Both the position numbers and the translations under genes were made by a program. Below, piece after piece: positions 24,544-32,954 of a stretch of 64,000 nt of DNA. Each line of letters starts with the position of its first letter. The stretch's first letter is position 1. The stretch is from Streptomyces nodosus. Lineage in GTDB: Bacteria > Actinomycetota > Actinomycetes > Streptomycetales > Streptomycetaceae. Below the pieces are notes generated by a model. That model was given only the letters and a program-made list of their open reading frames with translations. It made no database searches and was not told where the DNA came from. The stretch is taken from the NCBI RefSeq assembly GCF_008704995.1, contig NZ_CP023747.1:1302001-1366000 (forward strand), written 5' to 3'.

Positions 24544-25874
24544 CCGAAGTGCTCCTCCTGCTGGTGGCCGTCCTTCTCTCGCTGGCCTGTGGCGCGTTCG
24601 TCGCGGCGGAGTTCTCCCTCACCACGGTCGAGCGCAGTGCCCTGGAGCAGGCCGCACGACGAGGTGAGCGCGGCGCTACGGGCGCCCTCAAGGCCGTACG
24701 GAACCTGACGTTCCAGCTCTCCGGCGCCCAGCTGGGGATCACGGTCACCAATCTGGTGGTCGGCATGCTCTCCGAGCCGTCGATCGCCAAGCTGATCGCC
24801 GGGCCGCTGGGCGCGCTGGGCCTGTCGCGTTCGACGGCCACCACCGTCGCCCTGGTCATCGGCACGGGGCTGTCCACCATGTTTCTGATGGTGGTCGGCG
24901 AGCTGGTGCCCAAGAACTGGGCGATCTCCTCGCCCCTGACCGTGGTCAAGCGGGTGGGCACGCCACAGCGCTGGTTCAGCACCGCCTTCCGCCCCTTCAT
25001 CACCCATCTGAACAACACGGCCAACCATGTCGTACGCCGCTTCGGCATCGAACCGGCCGAGGAACTGGCCTCCGCCCGCGGCCCCCAGGAACTGGTGGCG
25101 CTCGCCCGGCACTCCGCGAAGGAGGGCGCCCTGGAGGCGGACACCGCCGAGCTGTTCGTCCGCACCCTCAACCTGGCCGGCCTGAGCGCGGAGAACGTGA
25201 TGACCCCGCGGATCCAGGTGATCGCCCTGGACGTCCAGGCGACCTGCCAGGACGTGATGAACGCGACGCGCGCCACGGGGCTGTCCCGCTTCCCCGTCTA
25301 CCGCGGCAGCCTCGACTCGGTGACCGGCGTGGCGCACATCAAGGACGTGCTGGCCGTGCCCGCGGACCAACGGCACAGCTGTTCGGTCTCACAGGTGCTG
25401 CGGGAGCCGCTGTTCGTGCCGGCCTCCCTCACCGTCGACCGGCTCCTCGACCGGCTCTCCGGCCGGAACACCATGGCCGTCGTCATCGACGAGTACGGCG
25501 GCACCGCCGGGGTCGTCACACTGGAGGACATCGTGGAGGAGGTCGTCGGCGAGGTGCGGGACGAGCACGATCCGCTCGAGACGCCCGATCTGGCCCCGGC
25601 CGGCTCGGACGACACCGGCCGGGCACTGTACTGGGCCGACGGATCGGCTCGGGTCGACCAGCTGGCACGCGTCGGGCTGCGGGTGTCCGACGGTCCCTAC
25701 GAGACGCTCGCCGGCCTGGTCGCCCATGCGCTCGGCCGTATACCGGTCACGGGTGACAGCGTCGAGTTCGCCGGCTGGCGCCTGGAGGTGATGGACGCGT
25801 CGGGGCACCGGGCCGCGCGCCTGCTGATGCACGCTCCGCCCGCAGCGCCGGGGCAGGGGCAGGAGGAGCGGTGA
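24540..25874 (+). CDS. CNNM/CorC-type (hemolysin C family) membrane protein, first copy
   Basis: 444 residues. The N-terminal DUF21/CNNM transmembrane domain has helices at about 3-25, 55-85 and 98-125, with the conserved LSGAQLGITVTNLVVGMLSEP and VVGELVPKNWA. A tandem CBS pair follows (VMTPRIQVIALDVQ, FPVYRGSLDSVTGVAHIKDV, NTMAVVIDEYGGTAGVVTLE), then a C-terminal CorC_HlyC domain (ADGSARVDQLA, ETLAGLVAHALGRIP). Relatives handle Mg2+ or Na+ exchange. It overlaps the second copy by 4 bases. Transport direction and ion are inferred. Confidence 0.93.
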   Translation: MTEVLLLLVAVLLSLACGAFVAAEFSLTTVERSALEQAARRGERGATGALKAVRNLTFQLSGAQLGITVTNLVVGMLSEPSIAKLIAGPLGALGLSRSTATTVALVIGTGLSTMFLMVVGELVPKNWAISSPLTVVKRVGTPQRWFSTAFRPFITHLNNTANHVVRRFGIEPAEELASARGPQELVALARHSAKEGALEADTAELFVRTLNLAGLSAENVMTPRIQVIALDVQATCQDVMNATRATGLSRFPVYRGSLDSVTGVAHIKDVLAVPADQRHSCSVSQVLREPLFVPASLTVDRLLDRLSGRNTMAVVIDEYGGTAGVVTLEDIVEEVVGEVRDEHDPLETPDLAPAGSDDTGRALYWADGSARVDQLARVGLRVSDGPYETLAGLVAHALGRIPVTGDSVEFAGWRLEVMDASGHRAARLLMHAPPAAPGQGQEER

Positions 25875-26887
25875 CGGTCCTCCAGCTGCTGATCGGCCTG
25901 CTGACCCTGGTGGCGAACGCCTTCTTCGTGGGCGGCGAGTTCGCCCTGATCTCCGTACGCCGCAGCCAGATCGAGCCCCATGCCGAGGAGGGCGACCGGC
26001 GCGCACGCACGGTGCTGTGGGGCCTGGAGCATGTGTCGGCGCTGCTGGCCGCGTCACAGCTCGGCATCACCCTGTGCACCCTGGTCCTCGGTGTGGTCGC
26101 CGAGCCTGCCATCGAACACCTGTTGGAGCCCGTGTTCCATGCGGTGGGCGTCCCGGCGGGCGTCGGCCATGTGGTGTCCTTTGTGATCGCGCTGGCCCTG
26201 GCGACCTATCTGCACATGCTGTTCGGTGAGATGGTGCCGAAGAACATCGCGCTCGCGGAGCCGGTACGCCTGGCCCTGCTGCTCGGCCCGCCGCTGGTCG
26301 GCCTGGCCCGGGCCCTGCGTCCGGTGATCTTCACCGTGAACACCTTTGCGAACACCCTGCTCGCCCTGTTGCGCGTGGAGACCAGAAGCGAGGTCACGGC
26401 CACCTTCTCGGACGACGAACTGGCACGGCTGGTCAAGGACTCCACCGCCGCCGGGCTCATCGACGACCGCGCCCAGGAGCGGCTGCACGACGCTCTGGAG
26501 CTGGGCCGCAGACCCGTACGCGATGTGGTGGTCCCGCTGGAGCGTGTGGTCTACGCCCATGTGGGGATCACCCCGGAGCAGTTGGAGCAGCTGTCGGCCG
26601 AGTCCGGCCTCTCCCGCTTCCCGGTCGTGGACGAGAACCGGAGGATCGTCGGTTTTCTGCATGTCAAGGACGCGCTCGACGCCACGCCGCGGGACGGGCC
26701 GTTCCGGTTGCGGGACATACGTGCCATCCCCCGGGTACGCGAGAGCACCCCGCTCGACGACGTCCTCACCTCGATGCGCCGCAACCGGGCCCATCTGGCG
26801 GCGGTCCTGGGCGAGGACGGCCGACTGGCGGGGCTGGTGACGATGGAGGACGTCCTGCGGGAGCTGCTGGGGCAACCCACGGCGTGA
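25871..26887 (+). CDS. CNNM-type membrane protein, second copy lacking CorC domain
   Basis: 338 residues; GTG start overlapping the previous stop (GTGA), so translationally coupled. It has the same architecture as its neighbour, with DUF21 helices (LLTLVANAFFVGGEFALISV, AASQLGITLCTLVLGVVAEP, MLFGEMVPKNIALAEP) and two CBS motifs (VVPLERVVYAH, FPVVDENRRIVGFLHVKD, AAVLGEDGRLAGLVTMEDVL), but it ends straight after CBS without the CorC_HlyC domain. The two probably form a heteromer. Confidence 0.93.
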   Translation: MTVLQLLIGLLTLVANAFFVGGEFALISVRRSQIEPHAEEGDRRARTVLWGLEHVSALLAASQLGITLCTLVLGVVAEPAIEHLLEPVFHAVGVPAGVGHVVSFVIALALATYLHMLFGEMVPKNIALAEPVRLALLLGPPLVGLARALRPVIFTVNTFANTLLALLRVETRSEVTATFSDDELARLVKDSTAAGLIDDRAQERLHDALELGRRPVRDVVVPLERVVYAHVGITPEQLEQLSAESGLSRFPVVDENRRIVGFLHVKDALDATPRDGPFRLRDIRAIPRVRESTPLDDVLTSMRRNRAHLAAVLGEDGRLAGLVTMEDVLRELLGQPTA

Positions 26888-26991
26888 GGGGCGCCGCCGG
26901 CCCGGCCGGACCCGGTGTCCGAAGACCGCCGGAGGGGGCGTACGGGGTCACCGACCAGTGGGTATGCCGACGGGATACCATCGGCGACGCC

Positions 26992-27831
26992 ATGCAGACG
27001 AATCCCACGCACACCAGCCTGGTCGCCCTCGGCGACTCCTTCACCGAGGGCATGTCGGACCTGCTGCCGGACGGCTCCTACCGCGGCTGGGCCGATGTCC
27101 TGGCCGGCCGGATGGCCGCGCGGACACCCGGATTCCGCTATGCCAACCTCGCCGTGCGCGGCAAGCTGATCGGGCAGATCGTCAATGAGCAGGTCGGTCG
27201 CGCCGTCGCGATGCGGCCCGATGTGATCACACTGGTGGGCGGGCTCAACGACACCCTGCGGCCCAAGTGCGACATGGGGCGCGTACGGGGTCTGCTGACG
27301 GAGGCCGTGGAGCGCCTCGCCCCGTCGTGCGAGCAGCTGATCCTGATGCGCAGCCCCGGCCGCCAGGGGCCGGTCCTCGAACGCTTCCGCCCCCGTATGG
27401 AGGAGCTGTTCGCCTGTATCGACGAGCTCGCCGAGCAGCATGGCGCGCTGGTGGTCGACCTGTACGGGGCCCCCTCGCTCTCCGACCCGCGCATGTGGGA
27501 CGTGGACCGGCTGCATCTGACGGCCGAGGGGCATCGCCGGGTGGCGGAGGCGGTCTGGCAGACGCTGGGGTACGAGGCCGAGGACACGGAGTGGCGCACA
27601 CCGCTGCCCCCTTCCGCGCGACCGGACTGGCTGGCCCGCCGGAACGAGGACATCCGCTTCACCCGGCAGCATCTGCTGCCCTGGATAGGACGCCGGCTCA
27701 CCGGCCGTTCCTCGGGCGACGGCCGGACAGGCGCCCACTTCAGCGCTGAGCTGGACAAACCCTTCTGGGTCACCCCTGCGGACCACACAAACCCCGGCCC
27801 TGTGACGGACTGGCGACGGATGGAGCCCTGA
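26992..27831 (+). CDS. SGNH/GDSL hydrolase
   Basis: 279 residues, no signal peptide. Block I is [10 protein letters not shown] with the nucleophile Ser near 18, block III GGLNDT, and block [14 protein letters not shown] with the catalytic Asp and His. It resembles the cytoplasmic Streptomyces SGNH esterases of unknown substrate. The C-terminal 90 residues ([20 protein letters not shown]) extend beyond the core fold as in close relatives. The start lacks a clear ribosome site; the frame remains open upstream with unlikely sequence. Confidence 0.9.
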   Translation: MQTNPTHTSLVALGDSFTEGMSDLLPDGSYRGWADVLAGRMAARTPGFRYANLAVRGKLIGQIVNEQVGRAVAMRPDVITLVGGLNDTLRPKCDMGRVRGLLTEAVERLAPSCEQLILMRSPGRQGPVLERFRPRMEELFACIDELAEQHGALVVDLYGAPSLSDPRMWDVDRLHLTAEGHRRVAEAVWQTLGYEAEDTEWRTPLPPSARPDWLARRNEDIRFTRQHLLPWIGRRLTGRSSGDGRTGAHFSAELDKPFWVTPADHTNPGPVTDWRRMEP

Positions 27832-27854
27832 CCCGGAGCCCCGCCCGGTGCCAT

Positions 27855-28427
27855 GTGCCGATCAAACGCGGCGCCGCCTCCCTTCCTGCCGTCGGCCGCG
27901 ATTGTTGTTGCGGGACGTCATGGGTGAGCTCAGACCACTTGCCCCGGGAGAAGAGCGTCCAGCACGCGCGCGCCGCCATGCTGGCGTTTGGGCTGGACCT
28001 GCCCGAGGACCTCGAAGGCCCGAACCTGGGCGAAATCGACCGCGACAGCCTGGCCTGCCTGGTCGAGGTTCTCGCCCGCCACAGCCCTGACGGGCCGCGG
28101 ACGGACTGCTACTGGGCCCAGGCGGGGATCGAGGACGCGGGCCGCCCGATCCCGGCCCGCCGGGGCCGGCTGGAGGAGGCACTTGCTCACCACGATGCCT
28201 GCGCAAGGCCCGCCCGAACCGTACACACCCGGTTTCCCGCGCACTGGTGGCCCGTGGAGGGCTCCTGGTTCGTCCTGACCGACTGGGACCTGAGCGCGAC
28301 CGAGGTCTTCGGTCCTCCGGCCCTGATCGCCGACCTTCTCGGCGATGCCGGGCTGGACGCCGTCCGCCACCCCGGCATCGCCGAGGTCCAGGGCGGCTTC
28401 GCGCAATGGCGCGAGCAGGCACGTTGA
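27855..28427 (+). CDS. hypothetical protein
   Basis: Up to 190 residues; the GTG at 27855 is the earliest start, and another GTG at 27924 ([10 protein letters not shown]) would give a product more uniform in composition. The core ([71 protein letters not shown]) is Trp-rich and looks like a folded cytoplasmic domain. No membrane segment or known motif. It lies in the degenerate accessory stretch. Confidence 0.6.
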   Translation: MPIKRGAASLPAVGRDCCCGTSWVSSDHLPREKSVQHARAAMLAFGLDLPEDLEGPNLGEIDRDSLACLVEVLARHSPDGPRTDCYWAQAGIEDAGRPIPARRGRLEEALAHHDACARPARTVHTRFPAHWWPVEGSWFVLTDWDLSATEVFGPPALIADLLGDAGLDAVRHPGIAEVQGGFAQWREQAR

Positions 28428-28802
28428 ACATGCTACGCATCCTGCCGGCCCTCTGACCTCGTACAGCGTGTCGTAAAGGATCACTCGCCTGGGCATTCGG
28501 AACTACTCGTCCAGGCTCCGGAGCCCACAGCTCGGGCGAGGAGGGGCTGATGGGACGGGCTGGTTCGTGCGGGTCGAACCCCGGCGCTGAGCCGGGCGGG
28601 GCCAAAGGAGCCGTGCTGGACCAGCAGGCCCAGGTCCGCTCGATCTCGGCCCGCCAGCAGCGCGAGAACCGGGTTCGACGTCAGGGCGCTCTCTACGAAG
28701 CCGTACGCGAAGCCGTCCTCCTTGCTCGTCAGGACGTGGACGGAGTGAGCGCGAAGGCTGCCACAGGCAGTATCGCCGGTGACCGACGGAGCCTCAGGTA
28801 TC
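28428..28802. other. 375-base region with a possible gene remnant
   Basis: No intact gene. The minus strand contains a coding-like stretch (listed separately). The start of the region carries no recognisable terminator. Confidence 0.35.
28481..28780 (-). pseudogene. coding-like remnant
   Basis: A minus-strand frame without start reads GSLRAHSVHVLTSKEDGFAY, GFVESALTSNPVLALLAGRD, RADLGLLVQHGSFGPARL, then degrades to Ser/Arg-rich sequence before a stop at 28481. Third positions are strongly G/C and the residue mix is protein-like over about 75 codons. Family not recognised; it looks like a broken gene. Confidence 0.3.
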
Positions 28803-29345
28803 TCACATGTACTCGAAGTACCGGTCGTGCCAGTCCGGCGTGACCAACTCCTCGTCGTTGTCATCGGCCTCGGCCAAGCCTGCGGCCACGAGCGCCGCCG
28901 CCAGCTCCAGGTCCTCTGCCGCCAACGGAACCGGCCCGTCGTACGGCTCACGAAGCAGCTCGGTCGGGACGAAGGTGCACCCCATGGCCGTACAGACACC
29001 GTCGAGCCACGTCACGAACTCCTCGGGCGGGCATTCCTCTCCTCTGGGGACACCCACACCGACTCTCATGTATGCGGTGACGAAGTAGTTACCGAAGTTG
29101 CTCATCGCGACGCCCATGGGCAGGCCGAGGCCCGTCGCGTCCACTGGGACATGGATGACACCGCAGAAACTGGCGTCCTGGCCCAGGCCACTTGAGCAGG
29201 ACGGCCCGAAGTGTTCCTCAAGGGCGCTCACCAAGCGGGTGTAACAGTCCAGCGCGGGCTCCTTGTCGAAGTCCGCGGGGCGTTCCAGGTGGCGGGGGTC
29301 GTCGTGCTCTCTCAGGAGCGCCCGGATCTGGACCATCGGGAGCAT
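28803..29345 (-). CDS. conserved-looking hypothetical protein
   Basis: 180 residues from an ATG with GGAAGGA seven bases upstream. Acidic, soluble; it contains FCGVIHVPVDATGLGLPMGV, AMSNFGNYFVTAYMRVGVGV, PEEFVTWLDGVCTAMGCTFV, and ends DDNDEELVTPDWHDRYFEYM. No catalytic signature recognised. The pattern of beta strands and helices suggests a compact single domain like the many Streptomyces immunity- or SMI1-like cytoplasmic proteins, but no specific match can be claimed. Confidence 0.65.
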   Translation of the reverse strand: MLPMVQIRALLREHDDPRHLERPADFDKEPALDCYTRLVSALEEHFGPSCSSGLGQDASFCGVIHVPVDATGLGLPMGVAMSNFGNYFVTAYMRVGVGVPRGEECPPEEFVTWLDGVCTAMGCTFVPTELLREPYDGPVPLAAEDLELAAALVAAGLAEADDNDEELVTPDWHDRYFEYM

Positions 29346-29436
29346 GTCGCGTCCTTCCGTCAGTTCTCGTGCGGGGACGAATGGTGGGCCTGCGAGGTGG
29401 CCATGGGCCGGATTGCGGGGCGGTTCGCCCGAGTGA

Positions 29437-29619
29437 ACCACGGATGCGGGCTGGGCGGTTGGCACCCGCCTCGGCCGCCCGGCCGAACCTGCCCTCCACT
29501 ACCCCTTGGGGGACGGAACCGTCCCTCAGGCCTGGACCACGTTCCAACAGCTCACCCACCATCTGAAGCTGCGGAACGGGCGGTCGCGCCCGGCGCGGAA
29601 GGACCGAGGAGTTCCCTGA
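29437..29619 (+). pseudogene. coding-like C-terminal remnant
   Basis: A 60-codon plus-strand frame between two stops, with no start codon, reads LGRPAEPALHYPLGDGTVPQ, AWTTFQQLTHHLKLRNGRSR. Nearly all third positions are G or C, whereas the alternative frames look random. It may be the 3' end of a lost gene. Family not recognised. The rest of 29346-29749 holds nothing convincing. Confidence 0.3.
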
Positions 29620-29749
29620 CGGCAGTGGCGGGGTCTCCGACGTACTGCGGTCAGGTGGCGAGGGACCCTGGTGGGGGCTGCTGGGGGCACGCTGTGATCG
29701 GCGTATCGGCCGCCCAAGGTGAGACGTACGAAGCGGCGACGACAGCCGA

Positions 29750-30022
29750 CTACTTCTGCTTGCTGGCTTCCTTGATGGCCTGCAGATAGTCCTCCGCCGG
29801 CAGCTCCTCGCACTCCGGAGCGCCGCCGTCGGCGCTGTCGCCCTTGCTGGCTCTCAGCGCGTCCGTGCACGCGGCGATCAGTCTGGCGCGCGCGGCTTCG
29901 GACAAGGTGCTCGCCGTGGCGTCCGGGGTCGTCGGAGGCCCTTCACCGCCTGAGTCGGCGTTGGAGCATCCGACGAGGGTGAGCACGGAAATGACGCAGA
30001 TGACAAGGGCGTTGCGACGCAC
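29750..30022 (-). CDS. small lipoprotein
   Basis: 90 residues. A GTG start with GAGGAG upstream gives a lipoprotein signal (NALVICVISVLTLVGCSN) with lipobox TLVGC. The mature part is Ser/Ala/Glu-rich with two further Cys (IAACTDAL, GAPECEEL) that could form a disulfide outside the cell. A longer start seven codons upstream is possible but less likely. Function unknown. Confidence 0.72.
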   Translation of the reverse strand: MRRNALVICVISVLTLVGCSNADSGGEGPPTTPDATASTLSEAARARLIAACTDALRASKGDSADGGAPECEELPAEDYLQAIKEASKQK

Positions 30023-30358
30023 GGGAGCTCCTCGGGTAGCCAAGTGGTGGCCACACCATGCACGTTGACGCGCGTTTTGCGTCGCAATGTGTCCATGTTG
30101 TTATCCGCGACCCGTACGCCTGACTCACACACTACGACCACGGGCCGTTTCCCCGACCGCCACCGCCCACCGTGGCCGCGACGAGCGACGGCATGGAGGT
30201 GATCATGGAGTTGCGGGCCGGGGCGCGCTGAACAAAGATCCAGGTCCCAGGGACCGGGTCGGCGGGACCGGCGAGCCGCGGGCGACCCGGGCCGTCGCCA
30301 CGGATCGCGGTCATGAAGGTCATGGATGCCTTCTGGAGTGCCGGTATGCTCCGTACAC
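30023..30358. promoter_or_regulatory. intergenic region with probable leaderless purB promoter
   Basis: 336 bases without a gene. TATGCT at 30345-30350 is a good -10 hexamer whose start point would fall on or next to the purB GTG at 30359, explaining the absence of a ribosome site. Upstream, TTGACG near 30064 and short inverted repeats are present but unassigned. Confidence 0.5.
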
Positions 30359-31801
30359 GTGACTGCTGCGCCCGCAAAGCCCCGAATCCCGAACGTCCTC
30401 GCCGGACGCTATGCCTCCGCCGAGCTCGCCACGCTCTGGTCCCCCGAGCACAAGGTGAAACTGGAGCGGCAGCTCTGGCTCGCCGTGCTGCGGGCCCAGA
30501 AGGACCTGGGGATCGAGGTTCCGGACGAGGCGATCGCCGACTACGAGCGTGTCCTCGACCAGGTGGACCTGGCCTCGATCGCGGAGCGCGAGAAGGTCAC
30601 ACGGCACGATGTGAAGGCCCGGATCGAGGAGTTCAACGCGCTCGCCGGGCACGAGCAGGTACACAAGGGCATGACCTCCCGCGACCTGACCGAGAACGTC
30701 GAGCAGCTGCAGATCCGGCTCTCGCTGGAGCTGATGCGGGACCGTACGGTGGCCGTGCTGGCGCGCCTGGGCAAGCTCGCGGCCGAGTACCGCGAGCTGG
30801 TCATGGCCGGCCGCTCCCACAATGTGGCGGCGCAGGCCACCACCCTCGGCAAGCGCTTCGCCACCGCCGCCGACGAGCTGCTGGTCGCGTTCGGCCGGGT
30901 CGAGGAGCTCCTCGGCCGCTACCCGCTGCGCGGCGTCAAGGGCCCCGTCGGCACGGCGCAGGACATGCTCGACCTGCTCGGCGGCGACGCGGGCAAGCTC
31001 GCCGATCTGGAGCGCCGGATCGCCGGGCACCTGGGCTTCTCGCAGGCCTTCACCTCCGTCGGCCAGGTCTATCCGCGCTCGCTGGACTACGAGGTCGTCA
31101 CCGCGCTGGTGCAGCTGGCGGCGGCGCCGTCCTCGCTGGCCAGGACGATCCGGCTGATGGCCGGACACGAGCTGGTGACCGAGGGCTTCAAGCCCGGCCA
31201 GGTCGGCTCCTCCGCGATGCCGCACAAGATGAACACTCGCTCCTGCGAGCGCGTCAACGGCCTGACGGTCGTCCTGCGCGGCTATGCCTCGATGACCGGC
31301 GAGCTGGCGGGCGACCAGTGGAACGAGGGCGATGTGTCCTGCTCGGTGGTGCGCCGGGTCGCCCTGCCTGACGCGTTCTTCGCGCTGGACGGCCTGCTCG
31401 AGACCTTCCTGACGGTGCTCGACGAGTTCGGCGCCTTCCCGGCGGTCGTGGCGCGTGAGCTGGACCGCTATCTGCCGTTCCTCGCCACGACCAAGGTGCT
31501 GATGGCCTCGGTGCGCGCGGGGGTCGGCCGCGAGGTCGCCCACGAGGCCATCAAGGAGAACGCCGTCGCCTGTGCCCTCGCGATGCGCGAGCAGGGCGCC
31601 GAGCGCAATGAGCTGCTGGACCGGCTGGCCGCCGACGAGCGCATCCCGCTGGACCGCGAACAGCTTCAGTCGCTGATGGCGGACCGGCTCTCCTTCACGG
31701 GCGCCGCCGCCGACCAGGTGGGCACGGTCGTCGGCCGCGTCGAGGAGATCGTGAAGCAGCACCCCGAGGCCGCCGGCTACACCCCGGGGGCGATCCTCTG
31801 A
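30359..31801 (+). CDS. purB: adenylosuccinate lyase
   Basis: 480-residue fumarase-superfamily enzyme cleaving SAICAR and adenylosuccinate in purine synthesis. It starts KPRIPNVLAGRYASAELATL. It has the region-2 His segment RSHNVAAQATTLGKR and the mobile signature loop GSSAMPHKMNTRSCERVNGL. The GTG start is preferred over a GTG eleven codons upstream because of the -10 element just before it and the conserved N-terminus. Its stop overlaps the mug gene by 4 bases. Confidence 0.96.
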   Translation: MTAAPAKPRIPNVLAGRYASAELATLWSPEHKVKLERQLWLAVLRAQKDLGIEVPDEAIADYERVLDQVDLASIAEREKVTRHDVKARIEEFNALAGHEQVHKGMTSRDLTENVEQLQIRLSLELMRDRTVAVLARLGKLAAEYRELVMAGRSHNVAAQATTLGKRFATAADELLVAFGRVEELLGRYPLRGVKGPVGTAQDMLDLLGGDAGKLADLERRIAGHLGFSQAFTSVGQVYPRSLDYEVVTALVQLAAAPSSLARTIRLMAGHELVTEGFKPGQVGSSAMPHKMNTRSCERVNGLTVVLRGYASMTGELAGDQWNEGDVSCSVVRRVALPDAFFALDGLLETFLTVLDEFGAFPAVVARELDRYLPFLATTKVLMASVRAGVGREVAHEAIKENAVACALAMREQGAERNELLDRLAADERIPLDREQLQSLMADRLSFTGAAADQVGTVVGRVEEIVKQHPEAAGYTPGAIL

Positions 31802-32343
31802 CCCGGTTCACCCCGGCGGAGCTCGAGGCCGCCCGCGACCGTCTGGTACCGGACGTGATCGCGGACGGCCTGGGGGTCCTTTTCTGCGGTATCAACCCGG
31901 GCCTGATGACGGCGGCGACCGGCCACCACTTCGCCCGCCCGGGCAACCGCTTCTGGCCCGTGCTGCATCTGTCCGGGTTCACCCCGCGGCTGTTCCGGCC
32001 GGCGGAGCAGGACGAGCTGCTGTCGTACGGGCTGGGCATCACCAATGTGGTGGCGCGGGCGACGGCGCGGGCCGACGAGCTGGCCGCCGAGGAGTACCGG
32101 GAGGGCGGGCGGATCCTCGCCGCCAAGGTGGAGCGGCTGCGGCCCCGGTGGCTGGCGGTGGTCGGGGTGACCGCGTACCGGGCGGCCTTCGACGAACGGA
32201 AGGCCGCCGTGGGTCCGCAGAAGCGGACGATCGGCTCCTGCCGGGTGTGGGTGCTGCCCAACCCCAGCGGTCTCAACGCGCACTGGACGGCGGCCACGAT
32301 GGCGCAGGAGTACGGGCGGCTGCGAGAGGCCGCGGGGCTCTGA
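31798..32343 (+). CDS. mug: G/U mismatch-specific uracil-DNA glycosylase, probable CTG start
   Basis: 181 residues if started at CTG, whose CTGA overlaps the purB stop. The encoded N-terminus (TRFTPAELEAARDRLVPDVI) matches the usual Streptomyces Mug N-terminus, whereas the first GTG (31855) would cut it off. Family motifs: VLFCGINPGLMTAATGHHFA (active-site Asn in GINPG), RPGNRFWPVL, and the DNA-intercalating loop VLPNPSGLNAHWT. It removes uracil or ethenocytosine from DNA. The start needs experimental support. Confidence 0.88.
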   Translation: MTRFTPAELEAARDRLVPDVIADGLGVLFCGINPGLMTAATGHHFARPGNRFWPVLHLSGFTPRLFRPAEQDELLSYGLGITNVVARATARADELAAEEYREGGRILAAKVERLRPRWLAVVGVTAYRAAFDERKAAVGPQKRTIGSCRVWVLPNPSGLNAHWTAATMAQEYGRLREAAGL

Positions 32344-32347
32344 GCGG

Positions 32348-32791
32348 TCAGGGCGGATCCCGGTCCGTGACGGCCGCGAGGAGCCGTATCTCGTCGGTGT
32401 CGTCGCGCTCCGCCACACCGAGCGCGACCCATCGGCCGCTGCTGTCCGCCTGCCACAGAGACAGCTCGTGCACCAGGTCGCCGAGCGTCGCCCAGGGCTC
32501 CGGTATCTCCTCACCCCGTGCCCTGCGCACCTGGGCGGTCAGCGGCCCGTAGTGCTGCCGGGGCCCCCAACGGTCGTCCAGCCGACGGGAGACGGCCTCC
32601 CTCCAGGCGTCGAGGTCCTCCGCCGCACGCTCCCGCTCCGCGCCGTCACCCGTGCCGAGACCGAGGCTCGACACCAGGGCGACGACATGGAAGCCGGGGC
32701 CTCCGCCGTCCACACCGACCCCACCGCGCCGCGCGGGGAACGCCCGCGCGCACAGCAGATCGATCGTCGCCAGGTGCTGCTCGATGGTCAT
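32348..32791 (-). CDS. hypothetical cytoplasmic protein
   Basis: 147 residues; ATG with GGAG upstream. It has an N-terminal helical region (MTIEQHLATIDLLCARAFPA), a Gly-rich loop, then LDAWREAVSRRLDDRWGPRQ and WVALGVAERDDTDEIRLLAA, suggesting an alpha/beta domain. A conserved-hypothetical look, no motif recognised. It converges on mug with 4 bases between stops. Confidence 0.7.
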   Translation of the reverse strand: MTIEQHLATIDLLCARAFPARRGGVGVDGGGPGFHVVALVSSLGLGTGDGAERERAAEDLDAWREAVSRRLDDRWGPRQHYGPLTAQVRRARGEEIPEPWATLGDLVHELSLWQADSSGRWVALGVAERDDTDEIRLLAAVTDRDPP

Positions 32792-32954
32792 GGCTCCAGT
32801 AGACCAGTCGCCACTGACACTTGGCGGGGCGTCAGGCCTCCCGGGCGGGGCCCCCTCCACCGGTTCGTAGGGCGGAGGGCGACGCCCGGGCCTCGCGGGG
32901 GCGCGCGGTGCCGAGTACGATCCGGCCATCACGCGCGAGCTGGGAGGACGGACG

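Noticed and set aside
28560..28600. gtcgaaccc-like string resembling a tRNA T-loop
   Set aside because: No cloverleaf, acceptor stem or anticodon arm can be formed around it; no tRNA gene was found in the window.
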